Below, one piece after another: positions 22,312 through 33,200 of a stretch of 64,000 nucleotides of DNA. The translations under genes and the position numbers were made by a program. The notes under the pieces are model-generated. The model ran no database searches. It was not told where the DNA came from and worked only from the letters and a program-made list of their open reading frames with translations. The stretch is from Fusarium oxysporum f. sp. lycopersici 4287 (lineage: Eukaryota > Ascomycota > Sordariomycetes > Hypocreales > Nectriaceae). The stretch covers positions 806,001 to 870,000 of the forward strand of contig NC_030994.1 in assembly GCF_000149955.1 (NCBI RefSeq), read 5' to 3'. The first letter of the stretch is position 1. Every line of letters starts with the position of its first letter.

Positions 22312-23277
22312 ATGGCCAATACACAGCATATCCTCATCACAGGCGCCGGTGGCTTCATCGGCCAAGAAATCATAGCCCCCCTCCTCAACTCCTCACCCTC
22401 TATCCATCTCACAATAACCGACATCTCTGAACCTCCCGTTCCAGCTCAACATGCCCAACGCATAACTTCTCTCGCCGCAGATCTCACCAATCCCTCTGTC
22501 GTCGAGCAACTCATAACGTCTCAGCCCTTCCAAGCAGTTTATCTCTTCCACGGGCTCATGTCCGGCGGTTCAGAAGCAAATCTCGATCTCGGTCTTAAAG
22601 TCAACGTTGATTCAGTGCGCTATGTTCTCGATGCCCTGAGGAATAAACTCCCCGGGGTCAAAGTTGTGTTTTCAAGTTCTTGTGCTGTTTATGGACCGGA
22701 GGAGGGATATGTTACGGAACAGACACTGCCGCAGCCGAGATCTTCGTATGGTGCGGAGAAGCTTATCGCTGAGTTGTTGGTGAATGACTTTTCGAGAAGG
22801 GGTTTGATCGATGGGCGCATCGTGAGATTGCCAACGGTGGTAGTTCGACCTGGAAAGCCCTCCGCCGCAGCATCGAGTTTCGCCTCAGGAATAGTCCGCG
22901 AAAGTCTCCAGGGCATTCCTAACGTCCTCCCCGTGCCGAAGGATATATCAATGTGGATCTGCAGCCCAGCGACTGTCATCAAGAACCTGATCAAGGTCAA
23001 GGATATACCCGCTGACAAGTTTGGAGAGTCGAGGATTGTAAATCTTCCGGGTATTACTGTAAGTGTACAGGATATCCTCGATGCTGTTGAGAAGGTTGGT
23101 GGGAAAGAGGCGGTAGCTTATGTTAAAGAAGAGCAGGATGAGGCGTTGTATAAGATTGTTAAGAGCTGGCCGCCGTGGTTTGATGCGAGTAGGGCCAAGG
23201 GGCTTGGGTTGGATGGGGATGGGGAGTTGGTTGATGCTGTCAAGGCTTTTCAGGAGAGATTGAAGAGTTCATCGTAG
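22312..23277 (+). CDS. NAD-dependent epimerase/dehydratase-fold protein, D-erythronate dehydrogenase (DenD)-like
   Basis: Single exon, 321 aa. It is an extended SDR: cofactor loop TGAGGFIG at 10-17, Ser-containing FSSSCAVYG at 120-128, and Tyr146/Lys150 in SYGAEK. The block SRRGLIDGRIVRLPTVVVRP followed by GKPSAAASSF, and the later VLPVPKD, are characteristic of DenD, which oxidises D-erythronate at C2 to 2-oxo-tetronate in bacteria. Fungal versions have not, to my knowledge, been assigned in detail, so the substrate here is inference (a four-carbon or similar sugar acid). The ATG is preceded by a small tandem repeat. It converges on an FMN-dependent hydroxyacid dehydrogenase only 73 bp away, and a zinc-cluster regulator lies directly upstream. 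Confidence 0.85.
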   Translation: MANTQHILITGAGGFIGQEIIAPLLNSSPSIHLTITDISEPPVPAQHAQRITSLAADLTNPSVVEQLITSQPFQAVYLFHGLMSGGSEANLDLGLKVNVDSVRYVLDALRNKLPGVKVVFSSSCAVYGPEEGYVTEQTLPQPRSSYGAEKLIAELLVNDFSRRGLIDGRIVRLPTVVVRPGKPSAAASSFASGIVRESLQGIPNVLPVPKDISMWICSPATVIKNLIKVKDIPADKFGESRIVNLPGITVSVQDILDAVEKVGGKEAVAYVKEEQDEALYKIVKSWPPWFDASRAKGLGLDGDGELVDAVKAFQERLKSSS

Positions 23278-23350
23278 GACTTTTATTATTAAGTGATTCT
23301 ATCTCTATCAATTCATAATGGGTATAGTCAAACATCCCGCAACTCCTCTC

Positions 23351-24782
23351 CTACAGCTTTGAAGACCTGACTCTTCGTGATACTGAGCTTGGCTCAATAC
23401 GTCCAGAAGTAACCAAATGGTCAACATCCAAAGTATTAACGAGCTCAGGCGTCGCTTGATCCAGGCTAGTAATACCAGCAAGTCTCATAGATGTTTCAAG
23501 CTCATCCTTAAGAACTAAACAGTATGTTAGTCACTACCACACAAACACCATTCAGATACCTTACTCTGTGAAAGGTGCTCAACACCCTTTTGACCATACA
23601 CCAACGAATACAAGAACGGTCTTGCAATTCCAACAGCAGTAGCCCCTAGGGCAATAGCCTTGAGGATATCAGATCCACGTTCAAAGCCTCCGTCGATGAA
23701 AATCTCAAGATGTTGGAAGGCTTCGGGAAACCGCTTTCGGACCTCGAGAAGGATGAGGATAGAAGCCTGAGCACTGCAGATCTGTCAGAAACCGTCCGTT
23801 TCAAGTGGATAGCAGTGAACTTACCCATCGAGAGATCTTCCACCGTGATTACTCAACATAACACCCTCAACACCATACTCAACCGCCAACTTGACATCCT
23901 CCACAGTCTGGACACCCTTCAGCACAATCGGCACAGAGCTCTCCCGTCTTATCCACTCCAAATCCTCCCACGAAAGACTCTTGTCGATATACTGCCCCAT
24001 CAACCGTCCGAGTCCACTGCCCTTACCATCTTTACTGCTCTCACTACCGCTCATGGCAGATTTTATAACAACAGCTTGGGGGACTCGTTCATCGGCCTCG
24101 CGTTTTCCGGGAACGGGGGCGTCGACGGTTACGAAGATGGCTTTTATGCCCAGGGAGCGAGCGCGGCGGAGAAGTTCAATTGTTTTGGGGCGGTGAGAGT
24201 TTACGTAGAGTTGGAGGAAGAAGGGATGGCCTGATGGAGCTGCGCCGATGATGTTGGGGAGAGAGTATGAAGCGTTGCTCGAGATCTAACAAGGTCAGTA
24301 GATATTCACTTTGAACATGGTAAGTGGCTTACGATCTCAAAGATTCCTTCACTAGCAGCTGCTCTACTCCACCCAAGCTCACCATCCGGATGCGCCAGCG
24401 TCGCCATGGCAGCAGGACACATGATGAACGGCGCCTTACTCTCCAGGCCGAGAATATTCCTCTTTATACTGACTTCAGCGACATTTCGTAGGATTCTTGG
24501 GCGGAGCATGACTCTGCGGATGAGTTCCTTGTTCTTGGAGACTGTGACTAAATCGGTGGCGGCGGAGGAGTAGAAGGCCCATGCTTTTGGTGATAGCGCT
24601 TTTTGCGCCGCGAGGGAGAAGTCGTGTGCTGAGAGGATTTGATCGAGGGAGGGGACGGAGGAGGGGAGTTGGATTTCTGGAGATGTTAGTGAGCGTAGTG
24701 TAAGAGGGTGAGGGTGAGGGTGAATACCTCGAGGGGAGGGGATGTTGGGAGATTCGGACTCCATTGCTGCGAGATCACTCAT
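23351..24782 (-). CDS. FMN-dependent 2-hydroxyacid dehydrogenase/oxidase (lactate dehydrogenase/glycolate oxidase family)
   Basis: Five exons (24782-24728, 24676-24333, 24285-23825, 23773-23565, 23514-23351) encode 410 aa with consistent phases. The TIM-barrel flavoenzyme motifs are present in order: AWAFYSSAATD, the FMN-contacting ATLAHPDGE and FFLQLYVN (active-site Tyr), IFVTVDAPVPGKRE, catalytic Lys in VLKGVQ, active-site His-Arg in LSNHGGRSLDG, the phosphate-binding IDGGFERG and ARPFLY. No cytochrome b5 domain precedes it, so it resembles soluble 2-hydroxyacid oxidases rather than flavocytochrome b2. The first intron is 51 nt without an in-frame stop; if retained it would add 17 residues. 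The last exon border was chosen so that SLDG continues as AQASILILLE. Substrate unknown; lactate- or other 2-hydroxyacids by family. Confidence 0.87.
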
Positions 24783-25491
24783 GATGGCGGTTACAATTGT
24801 TCAGTCCACTGAAATAAACCTGATTGTCACAGTATTCGACTTGGATTGAGGTTCTACTGTTATCGTCGGCTCATCATGCGCCGTCTTCTTATATCTTTAC
24901 GTAGTATCCGTAGATCATCTTAGTGCCATATCAGTCCCCGCAATCGGACTCCTCACCTTTCATCATGACCCGTCTCTCGGGCTATTTTGGCGCGAGTGGC
25001 ACCGCGGCATCGACACGGTCATGTTGCCGGTGGCCCAGATTTGCCTTGTTCGGCCTTCTCTCCGATGTACCTCAGTTGAGCCAAACGAGCACTCACTTAT
25101 GAAGAAATGGATACAAGAGATTTGTATGATCATACAAGAATTCACATTATCTAACTTTTATCTCATTTTTTAATCTGGAGTTTCAGCGCTCAGCCGATTG
25201 TCGGGATGGTGAAGCCCATCGTGCTACTGTCGTAATTCGATACCATGATTTGAGCAAGTCATGATGAGAAGATGAAGGTTTTGGCCGTATGCAGGCTCAT
25301 CTCACTAAAGTTTCCCAGAAACATCTTTCCAACACAACTTGGTTCGGCTCACAGTGAACGAAGTCAACTCTGAGCAAGAACTACGACTGCTTCATTCACC
25401 AAGTACCTGCTTGCTTGCTTAACTCATCAGACTTCCATTTCACTCGAAATACCTGATATTACAATATATACTACCCTAATAACACACTCCC
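24783..25491. other. Intergenic region between FMN dehydrogenase start and HET gene 3' end
   Basis: Promoter of the FMN dehydrogenase at the left and 3' flank of the HET gene at the right. No supported gene. Confidence 0.6.
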
Positions 25492-28008
25492 CTACTCAAT
25501 AACAATATCCTCTCCCAATCTCCGAAGCGGCAACTCCTCCACCATCTTCTCCAACCGTCCACATCTCTTAACAACATCCTTCGCCTCCTCTGGAAATCCC
25601 ATCCTCATCCTCCCAACCCTCTCCCACACGATCCTCCCCTCCCTCTCCGTCCTCTCAACAACAAGAAGCATTACAAGCGCCTCTTCCACAAACCACAGCA
25701 CCGTCATTTGTTCACCGCGCGCATGGCGCTCAATGTACTCTCGCATTGAACCGGCCCCGCGACTCATCCGTATGTCTACGCTGACGCGGTTGAAGATCCA
25801 CCCGTCGGGGTGAGAACGTGCTTTTACGCGGTCGAGAACGAAGGGATTGGGGACGTGGATGCCGTAGGGGCGGATGTGTAGATTCGGTGGTGAGGGGGGC
25901 ATGCCAGTTACGGCGGTCGAGGCGCCAAAGTCATAGGCTACGCTTCCGTCGCGGTTAACGAGAACGATGTTGGGTGAGTATGTCCAGCGGATAGAATTAG
26001 GGTCGTTGCGCGATACGTGCGTGGCAGAGACGTAGTGATGGTGGTTATGCTTGCGTTGAACGGCTTTTGTGTCAGGATCTACTACTGTGATAGAGGAGTA
26101 GAGATCAACGGGGCCTTTCCAGCCTGCCCATGTCCAGCTGGGCATGTGAGGACGTCTTGTGGCGATGACACCTTCTTTGTGGTGCCAGAAACATGTTGAG
26201 AGAGCAAAGATGTCGCGGGTGCGTGGGAGACCTTGGACTGCTGGACCTTGATCCATTTGTGGTGCCCAGAGGGGAATGCCGAGGATGTTGAACATCTTAC
26301 CGCGACCGACGGTGGTCTCGAGACGTCTTAACATTCCGAGGAACGCATCTAGCGAATCTCGGTCATAAGTCAAGTCTCGTCTTGTGTAGTTTCCGATATG
26401 TTGGTCTGCTTCTCGGAAGATGCTGAGCGTACTTGGGTCTTCAGCCTTGCCGGGTAGTCTCTTCCAACGCTCCCAGCTTCCATCGACGAATGAAACACCG
26501 TTGAATAGACCAGGACGCATAAAGTCACACATCCGCTGCTCTTCCATGTCATGGTAATACTCAAGCGGTAGGATGAGCGACTCAGGACAGCACATGCCCT
26601 CGCATTCCCAATACATCTGCTGATCCGTAAAGATCAAGCGCCGTCTCGCAAGAAGACCTTCTTGATATGTCCAGCCTCGCTGATACCACGTTGAGTTCTT
26701 AATCGCCAACCGTGGATCTTGAAGACTCGATACAAGTGTGATGTTGGAGTTGACGAATTCGTACTTTGGCTGAGCCGGTCGTGTTCGTGATCCCACGCCA
26801 GGAAGGCCATAATCCGCATCCTCACCGCAAGCTGCAATGATGGCTAATATGGCACCTTCAAAGATATCATCCATCCTTGCAATCTGCTGCATCCGCTCCG
26901 CGGGTTGAACCTCCTCCATGCAAAGACGATCAACCCAGAGATATCTGATACCGAGATCTTTAGTCGCAATAACAGCATCCCATACAACCTTGGGCCATGT
27001 TTCTGTCGTCTTGTTTCCCCAGACATAACTCAGAGCCGCATACCGTTCTGTGATGGACGCAGTGACCACCTGAGGAGGATTCTTTGCGCAGTCGACGAGC
27101 TTGAAACCCGGCATCTCTCGCGTAACGGGCTTTCGGCCACATCGTCCCTGGTGATAGAATTCGCAGAACCGTAGCCAATCCACTCCAATAGACATATCAA
27201 TAACACCCTCCAACTCACGACCCCAAATACCACGTTTCTGCCAACCGGCATTATCGGTCATAGAATTCGCACGCGAATGCTTCCCTTCTGATCTAGCGCT
27301 GAGAAGTTCATTCGGTGGCTCAGGCATTGTTCGATAGAGCATACCAGACCCACGGAACCAATCAGCGCTCACATCCCAGCTCAACGCGCCATCACCGCTC
27401 TTTTTGGGCACGACGCCTAGATATGCTGGGCTAACGCCTTTGATCTTATTCTTTGCTGAGTGACCCTGCTCAAACATGCTCTGATTGTCGATGAGGTAAT
27501 TTGTATCGCGACTTGAGAAACCAGAGAGATATAGATCGCCCTCTCCTTCGCTGGGAATGTGCACTGAGAGAAAGAGCTTGCAGAGGGGACATTTTGTCAT
27601 GAAGCGATTCTCTTCAAGCTCCTTTAACCGCCCTAACGAATGCTCCTTGTTCTCAAACGTATCCGCAGACGTCGGATTCAGAGCTCTCGTGAAGAAATCA
27701 TCCATGGTGTCAAACGTAGAGTCGATATCAGCCGCCCAACCCGCACACGCAGTGCACAAATTGGGGTCTTGCGGCTGCCCTCCCGATCTATCAGAATGCG
27801 CCGAGGGACTGCGACTCTTGCGCCAGCTGATTCTCCGTATGAGAGAAGCTCTCCTGGGCTCTCGGTCGTCATCAGCCGGGGGAGGATCCACAGTGAGATG
27901 CTGCATCATGTTCTTGAGAGGGTTCCGTGACCGACGCCTCTCGACGCCACCGCCTGGTGAGACGGGAGGCGTGATGGTCGGAGTACCTGGGTCCAGCATA
28001 TCCGGCAT
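25492..28008 (-). CDS. HET-domain protein (heterokaryon incompatibility family)
   Basis: One exon, 838 aa from the ATG at 28008 (a TTG lies four codons upstream). After a Ser/Arg-rich N-terminus come two Cys pairs, CTAC at 85-88 and CPLC at 140-143, that could bind a metal. The HET domain starts at about 323 with YAALSYVWGN and continues with YLWVDRLCMEE, the DIFEGAILAIIAACGED block and STWYQRGWTYQEGLLARRRL, to about 480. The C-terminal half has no recognised domain. HET proteins trigger regulated cell death after non-self fusion or other cues, usually together with a partner; none is obvious next door. The absence of introns is common in this family. A 29-bp A/T tract lies about 205 bp upstream of the start. 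Confidence 0.9.
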   Translation of the reverse strand: MPDMLDPGTPTITPPVSPGGGVERRRSRNPLKNMMQHLTVDPPPADDDREPRRASLIRRISWRKSRSPSAHSDRSGGQPQDPNLCTACAGWAADIDSTFDTMDDFFTRALNPTSADTFENKEHSLGRLKELEENRFMTKCPLCKLFLSVHIPSEGEGDLYLSGFSSRDTNYLIDNQSMFEQGHSAKNKIKGVSPAYLGVVPKKSGDGALSWDVSADWFRGSGMLYRTMPEPPNELLSARSEGKHSRANSMTDNAGWQKRGIWGRELEGVIDMSIGVDWLRFCEFYHQGRCGRKPVTREMPGFKLVDCAKNPPQVVTASITERYAALSYVWGNKTTETWPKVVWDAVIATKDLGIRYLWVDRLCMEEVQPAERMQQIARMDDIFEGAILAIIAACGEDADYGLPGVGSRTRPAQPKYEFVNSNITLVSSLQDPRLAIKNSTWYQRGWTYQEGLLARRRLIFTDQQMYWECEGMCCPESLILPLEYYHDMEEQRMCDFMRPGLFNGVSFVDGSWERWKRLPGKAEDPSTLSIFREADQHIGNYTRRDLTYDRDSLDAFLGMLRRLETTVGRGKMFNILGIPLWAPQMDQGPAVQGLPRTRDIFALSTCFWHHKEGVIATRRPHMPSWTWAGWKGPVDLYSSITVVDPDTKAVQRKHNHHHYVSATHVSRNDPNSIRWTYSPNIVLVNRDGSVAYDFGASTAVTGMPPSPPNLHIRPYGIHVPNPFVLDRVKARSHPDGWIFNRVSVDIRMSRGAGSMREYIERHARGEQMTVLWFVEEALVMLLVVERTEREGRIVWERVGRMRMGFPEEAKDVVKRCGRLEKMVEELPLRRLGEDIVIE

Positions 28009-28213
28009 TGTCACATACAATCGTGAGAGAGTGAGTTTGGTGAGTTTTGAGTTCGGCTGCCCGAAGATGAAGTCGTTTTGGCGCCGTTGAAGCTCCGTGA
28101 TTCTCGGGGGGAAACCGGGTGTCTTTGACCCCCGTCTCGGCTGCTAGATTCCGGTTCTCCACTCTTGGCGCTGGCGCCAAAGATAAAAAAAGAATACAGA
28201 GTAGAAGAAGGGG

Positions 28214-28246
<33 letters not shown>

Positions 28247-29982
28247 AGGGGTGTTTCTTATTAGTGGCGTTTGAATAAGGGGAATACACGCTGAAGAGAA
28301 ATAAAAAGGGAGAGTTGAGATGTAGAATACTTGGTAGATGATGAGTAGTAGGCAGTCGCTATAAAAAGAAGCAGAGCCGCTGCCAAGTTAAATATCAGGC
28401 GGTTATTTCGAGATCAATACAACCAACAGACTTATCAAAGTCCTTAAAACGCGGCGCAGGTTGGTTCGTGAAGCGGGGCTTGGGGGCCAAGGGATGGAGA
28501 CAAAGAGAAGGAAGAAAGAAGCGGTAAAGAAGAAGAAGAGGTCCTTTCAGTTATAAGAGAAGAGTCATCAAATATTAGAGAAGAGTCGCTGATGGTATAT
28601 TACTCGCCTCAAATTAGATATTGGTAGAAAAAGCGGCAGCGAGATTCGATCCGAGATGAACACAGCAAGGATCAACTGAGACACCCACACGGACTAATTC
28701 TCAACCTGGGCGATAATACCACCAAAAAGACTTGAATAAAGACTGCATTTAATGAAAAAGAGCCTGATATTTTGTGAACGAGGCTGGCGTACACAGCCTC
28801 ACTTGGCAATGACTCGGCAGGTTGAAAAGATGCAGAGGATGAAAAAAATGAGCAAAGGTTCACGATGACGTAATTTGATGATTGTGAAACAGCCTCACAA
28901 TTACTGACGACTGTGCTCTGTATTGGGTAGGCATGACTGAGCTGTACAAGTGGGTTGTTAGGTGGCTTTTGAATCCTTTTATGGCGCAGCGATTACAGAA
29001 TCTCACTCAGATCAAACGCTTTGACGAGATGTACCCTGTAGGATCTGGTTTGATCCGCAGCTAGAGAGATGATCCTGTCGCCAAAGATAGATCATGAGTG
29101 CGACGGGATCTCACTGTTAATACACTGCCCTTTTCAAGAATGATTCCATCAAGACATCGAGGTTGGAGTTCAAAGTGCATATAAAGCCTATCGATCCATC
29201 TGCGTAGAACAGGTTGGTGTAGATCATGTCAGCCTTGAAGCGGGGAACATTGCTTTTGTCTCTACGTTACCCTATAGAATCATGGTAATCTGATAATCTC
29301 ACATTCCTTATTCTACTGTTACTTCTCTTCATTCATCCTTTGACTGCCTTTCACTGGGTGAACAGCATCGCACCCATGTCAAACCGGACCGTCGCGCTTC
29401 TCAATGCCAACATCCGAACCAGAAACGCCGTCTTTTCGGTCGTCTCCATGAAACAGCCCAAAAGAGGGGTCAAATTCATCTGATCTTATCCATCTCTAGC
29501 ATAATTCCAGCTTAGCCTCCAACGGTTGCAGCGGCTATCTCAGATTTCTCAAGGATCATCTGCTTCTATCTCTTGTGTGTGACATTGTTTAGTACAGAGC
29601 TAGGAAACTCTAATAGCCTCACCATACACAATATCATGTCGCTCCGATAATAACTGCAAGAATCGAGATCTATGTGCTATTGGTCAGTTCCATGTAAGGC
29701 GAGTCAGGATATCACATGAGATGAGGTTCATGTTCAAGGCATGCAAGCTTCAATTGTCTCTAAAACTGCGCTACCATCGAAAGTTGGCGGTTCCAGTTCA
29801 TCGCCAGCATGCCTCTTTCTTTCTTTCCATTCTTTCCATTGTACTTCCGACTTGCTCATTGATCTCGCATTGATGACCTCGCATCGAGATGTCCTCCTGT
29901 ATCGTGTCATGGAAGCATGGTCCTTGAAGGCCTGCGAGTGTGGTTGTCATTGCCGAGGGTCGTTGGTGATGGAAGAAGGAAT
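28009..29982. other. Intergenic region upstream of the HET gene
   Basis: About 2 kb without supported genes. The HET promoter side contains a 29-base A run at 28214-28242 and long purine-rich stretches (28180-28560). Short open frames elsewhere look random. Confidence 0.55.
28214..28242. repeat. Poly(dA:dT) tract
   Basis: 29 consecutive A on the plus strand, i.e. poly-T on the coding strand of the HET gene, in its promoter region. Such tracts exclude nucleosomes; the exact length in an assembly is unreliable. Confidence 0.85.
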
Positions 29983-30205
29983 TTAGTGCTATCAAGTAAT
30001 CAGGATCTGTTCTGTATATGATATTGTGTTTGGTAAGAGCTCACCTTGCAGCAAGAGCAGGTTTGGCCGCAGGCAGAGGCCTCGTGGTTACAGCAAGAGC
30101 TAGATACTGTCAGTAAACATTCGGTGTTTCATCACTACAACTCGTTCAAGCTCGAGGAGCATGAAGATGCAGTGGCAGATTGAGAGGAGCTCACCAGGGA
30201 GACAT
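29983..30205 (-). CDS. Metallothionein-like Cys-rich mini-protein, 23 aa
   Basis: Three tiny exons fit together: 30205-30195 (11 nt), 30099-30045 (55 nt) and 29988-29983 (6 nt, the last codon CAC plus TAA). Both introns start with GTGAGC and end with TAG; the first has CTGAC before its 3' end and the second ends after CTTGATAG. The exon lengths sum to 72 nt in frame. The product has seven Cys in 23 residues, at positions 4, 6, 7, 14, 18, 20 and 21 (CSCC...C...CSCC), and ends in CKH. This size and Cys density are typical of fungal metallothioneins, which bind Cu(I) or Zn(II) in the cytosol and buffer metals. The coding capacity is too short for ordinary gene finding, so it may be unannotated. 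A TATA-like GTATAAG sits near 30325 on the same strand. Confidence 0.78.
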
Positions 30206-33200
30206 GTTGATAGTTGTTGGTGAAGAAGGTCTTCGAAAAAGTTGTAAGTGTTGAGTGTGTTGAAGAATGAGATTGTTGGATGATGAACAAAACCTAATTT
30301 GAGCGAGATGAACCGCCCTTCTTATACTTTTCCAACCCTCATATTCTCAGCCATCTTCCATCATACTCCATCTCTCAGTTGCCTGATTATCGCATCCAGC
30401 GTGGGCATGGGCGTGGAGGAAGGTGGGAGTGACTCCACTCCATGTGCATCACCAACTTGTCTTGAATCCAACCAAGTCTCAGGGTCCTCCCAAGTCAAAG
30501 TGACCTTCACCCCGCATGCCCATGTACGATGTGGGAGGCCCATGTTTCTGTAATTGGCCGAGATGATGCATAGTGGTTGCGCCGAGCCTCCACTACAGGG
30601 AGAGCTCTCCACCGCGAAGCTCAAGCTCAAGCTCTACTCGCGCCGTCCCGAGATGCAGCCACTGCGAAACGAGTTTCATGGCTGCCAGCGTTGCAATACA
30701 AACTTGATCCTATTGAACCGAACGGCATTAGATGTGGAACTGGCAGTTTCTTTCCAGAATAGGTAGGATTGGTATGCTACTGAGGCCTGCTGCTGACCTC
30801 GCAATGGGATCGCCACGTAACGCATGCAGATGTAGTTCTCAAGACATGCCCAGTATCTATGGATGTCTTAGCTTGAGCCGATTTCCGATAGCTCAGTCTA
30901 GCTGCCAGGGACAAGGCAACACCTGAAGCAAGTCATGCTTCTATGGAACTTGGACAATTGGGGAGTGGGGGTTCATCCCAGCGATGATAGAGCTTTAGAA
31001 CAGCTCAAGCCGGACTGACTAAAATAGCTTTGTTCCTTGTCCACACCGGTGAGTAGGGGCCTGAACTAGGGTTGCAAGAGAAAGACAAGAAGGATGTTGT
31101 ACCTCGAGACCCTGCGTTGAAGCCGGGGTAGTTCCCCTTCGGGCCTACCGAGATGTCTTGTCCTGTACGTGGACGAATCAAGAGAATCGATATGCCGGAT
31201 GGGGGTACACAGAGTGAGAAGGTGTAAGAGGAAGCGATGAGAACGGATATGAACATGTGAGGAATAAGAGTTAGACTTATTCGCCGAGTGGGGTAGTGAA
31301 CCAAGACAACGAGACGGACGGATAATGTGAGGCAACCAATAGCAGACGAGCTATGTTTGATGGATGATCATGTTAAAGTGAAGCCAACGACAATCGAGTA
31401 ACGTTTGCCGCTGAAATGATAATCAACAGCCAAGATAATCATGCAGTAGCTGCATAACGAGGGCTAGTTCATCATCGTGATACGTGAACGTGACGAACCA
31501 GTGTGGTGAACAAGCCTATCAACAACAACGGAGTGTGATAGGCACAAGTGAGACGAATCGATGAGGGATAATCGAGAACAACGTGGGCATGGATGGGGAC
31601 CACAAAACCCGATACATTGACGGTTCAGAGTCCATCAGTTCTGTACCATTCATGCATGCATCCCGCGCATGCATCTTTAGCAAGATTGGGCAATGATTGG
31701 TGTGTTGGGTCCTCTTACACCAAGTGAGGATGGGAAACACAAGGCAGTGAAAGTATATCCTAAAGCACTGGTGAAAGCGTAGGACTATTACGCCCGTGCA
31801 TGATGAGACTTTAGTCATGGGAAACCCATCGGGCTACCGGAGGTGTGGGTGCGGATGTGGGAGTGAAAATGGGATCGAGAGTGTGTGATTGATCCACGGG
31901 AAACGATGAGCTGTCGTGACCCACGTCTAACGCGGCAAACGGACATGATGATAGGGAAGAAGATATCTTGAGGGAAATAACGGAGAGAAAGAGGGGCTAG
32001 AGAAAGAATGAAGCTGGGACATGAGAGATAACGGCGGAGACTTACATCTGTGCATGACGATCATGCTAAGACATGAGAATGCCTACTGTCTTCAACACCA
32101 GGTATCTCTGGTAGAGTGATCATTATTGGATCAGCTGAAGCCAAGCGTCTTCTCTCTGCCCTTCTACAACACACCAAGGGCAGAACAACATCATCTCATC
32201 ATGAGCATCAACTACTTCACTACATCATCATCACACACCAAAGTCCGCTATCACACGGAGGCAATCCGGGATCCAGGCATCGTTTCCATACGAGGGAACC
32301 GAGAGTCTCCCCACCCGGTCCGAGCTGATAGTAATGTAATGACGCCTGATTTGGTCTTGTATCCAGTCATAATAATCTCAAGGCGTGGGATGGGGACAAG
32401 GTCTCGGAACTCGGCTGGGTAGTTTGTATCATCATGGAAAGTCGAACCGGGATATCTCTCGTGGGGGGACTCAGGGATATGGCTTCGTCGTGAGACTCAG
32501 GAGTAACAAGGCCGTGATAATGGGGCCATGGGTCGTGGACCATGCGAGAGGGCGTGGGCGAGCTTGTTGAGGTAAATGTTGTATCCACGGTCGGGGAAGT
32601 TGAGTTGAGTCCGGGTTGAGGTCGAGGTCGGTACCGAGGGAGACCGAAGGAAGCGATGAACAAAAGGAGGCGAGTTCTCTCGATCCAAGAGGCGGATTCC
32701 GTGATGATCGAGGCTGGTGGCTGAAGATAGTCGAGCTGCTGTTATATTACTTCCATGGAAGAACTTCTAGTCCACCGATCCATGGTACTTTCCGGGTATA
32801 GCAAACTGACACTGACCAGAGAAGTATTCTCTCCCAGGTGCAGGGCGATTCAAGGCTTTCTCCTATCATCGGCGATCAATGCCCAAGCAAGTGCTTGTTC
32901 ATCTTGAAGACTCCAAGAGTCAAAACAAGGGACAACTCCATTCTTATACTCATTTCTCACTGTCTCAGCCTTATCAACAACCCCCAGGGTCCTCCCGCTA
33001 GACGCTGCAACAATGATGCAACGCACACTATATCAGCATCGACAATATCCATGATCAACTCTGTTTCTGGCTGTTTTTCGAGGCCATCGCATCAAATTTG
33101 GTGGTGTTGGCACTGGAAAAGACATCAGGGTTGGCCATCAAGGTGCTCACGTGTCTATCCGGGTTCTCAAAACCAGATAGGGCAGGCACATGACGATAGT

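Noticed and set aside
29798..29995. Minus-strand open frame of 65 codons
   Set aside because: Starts inside the last intron of the metallothionein-like gene and has a TTG-type start; the spliced model explains the region better.
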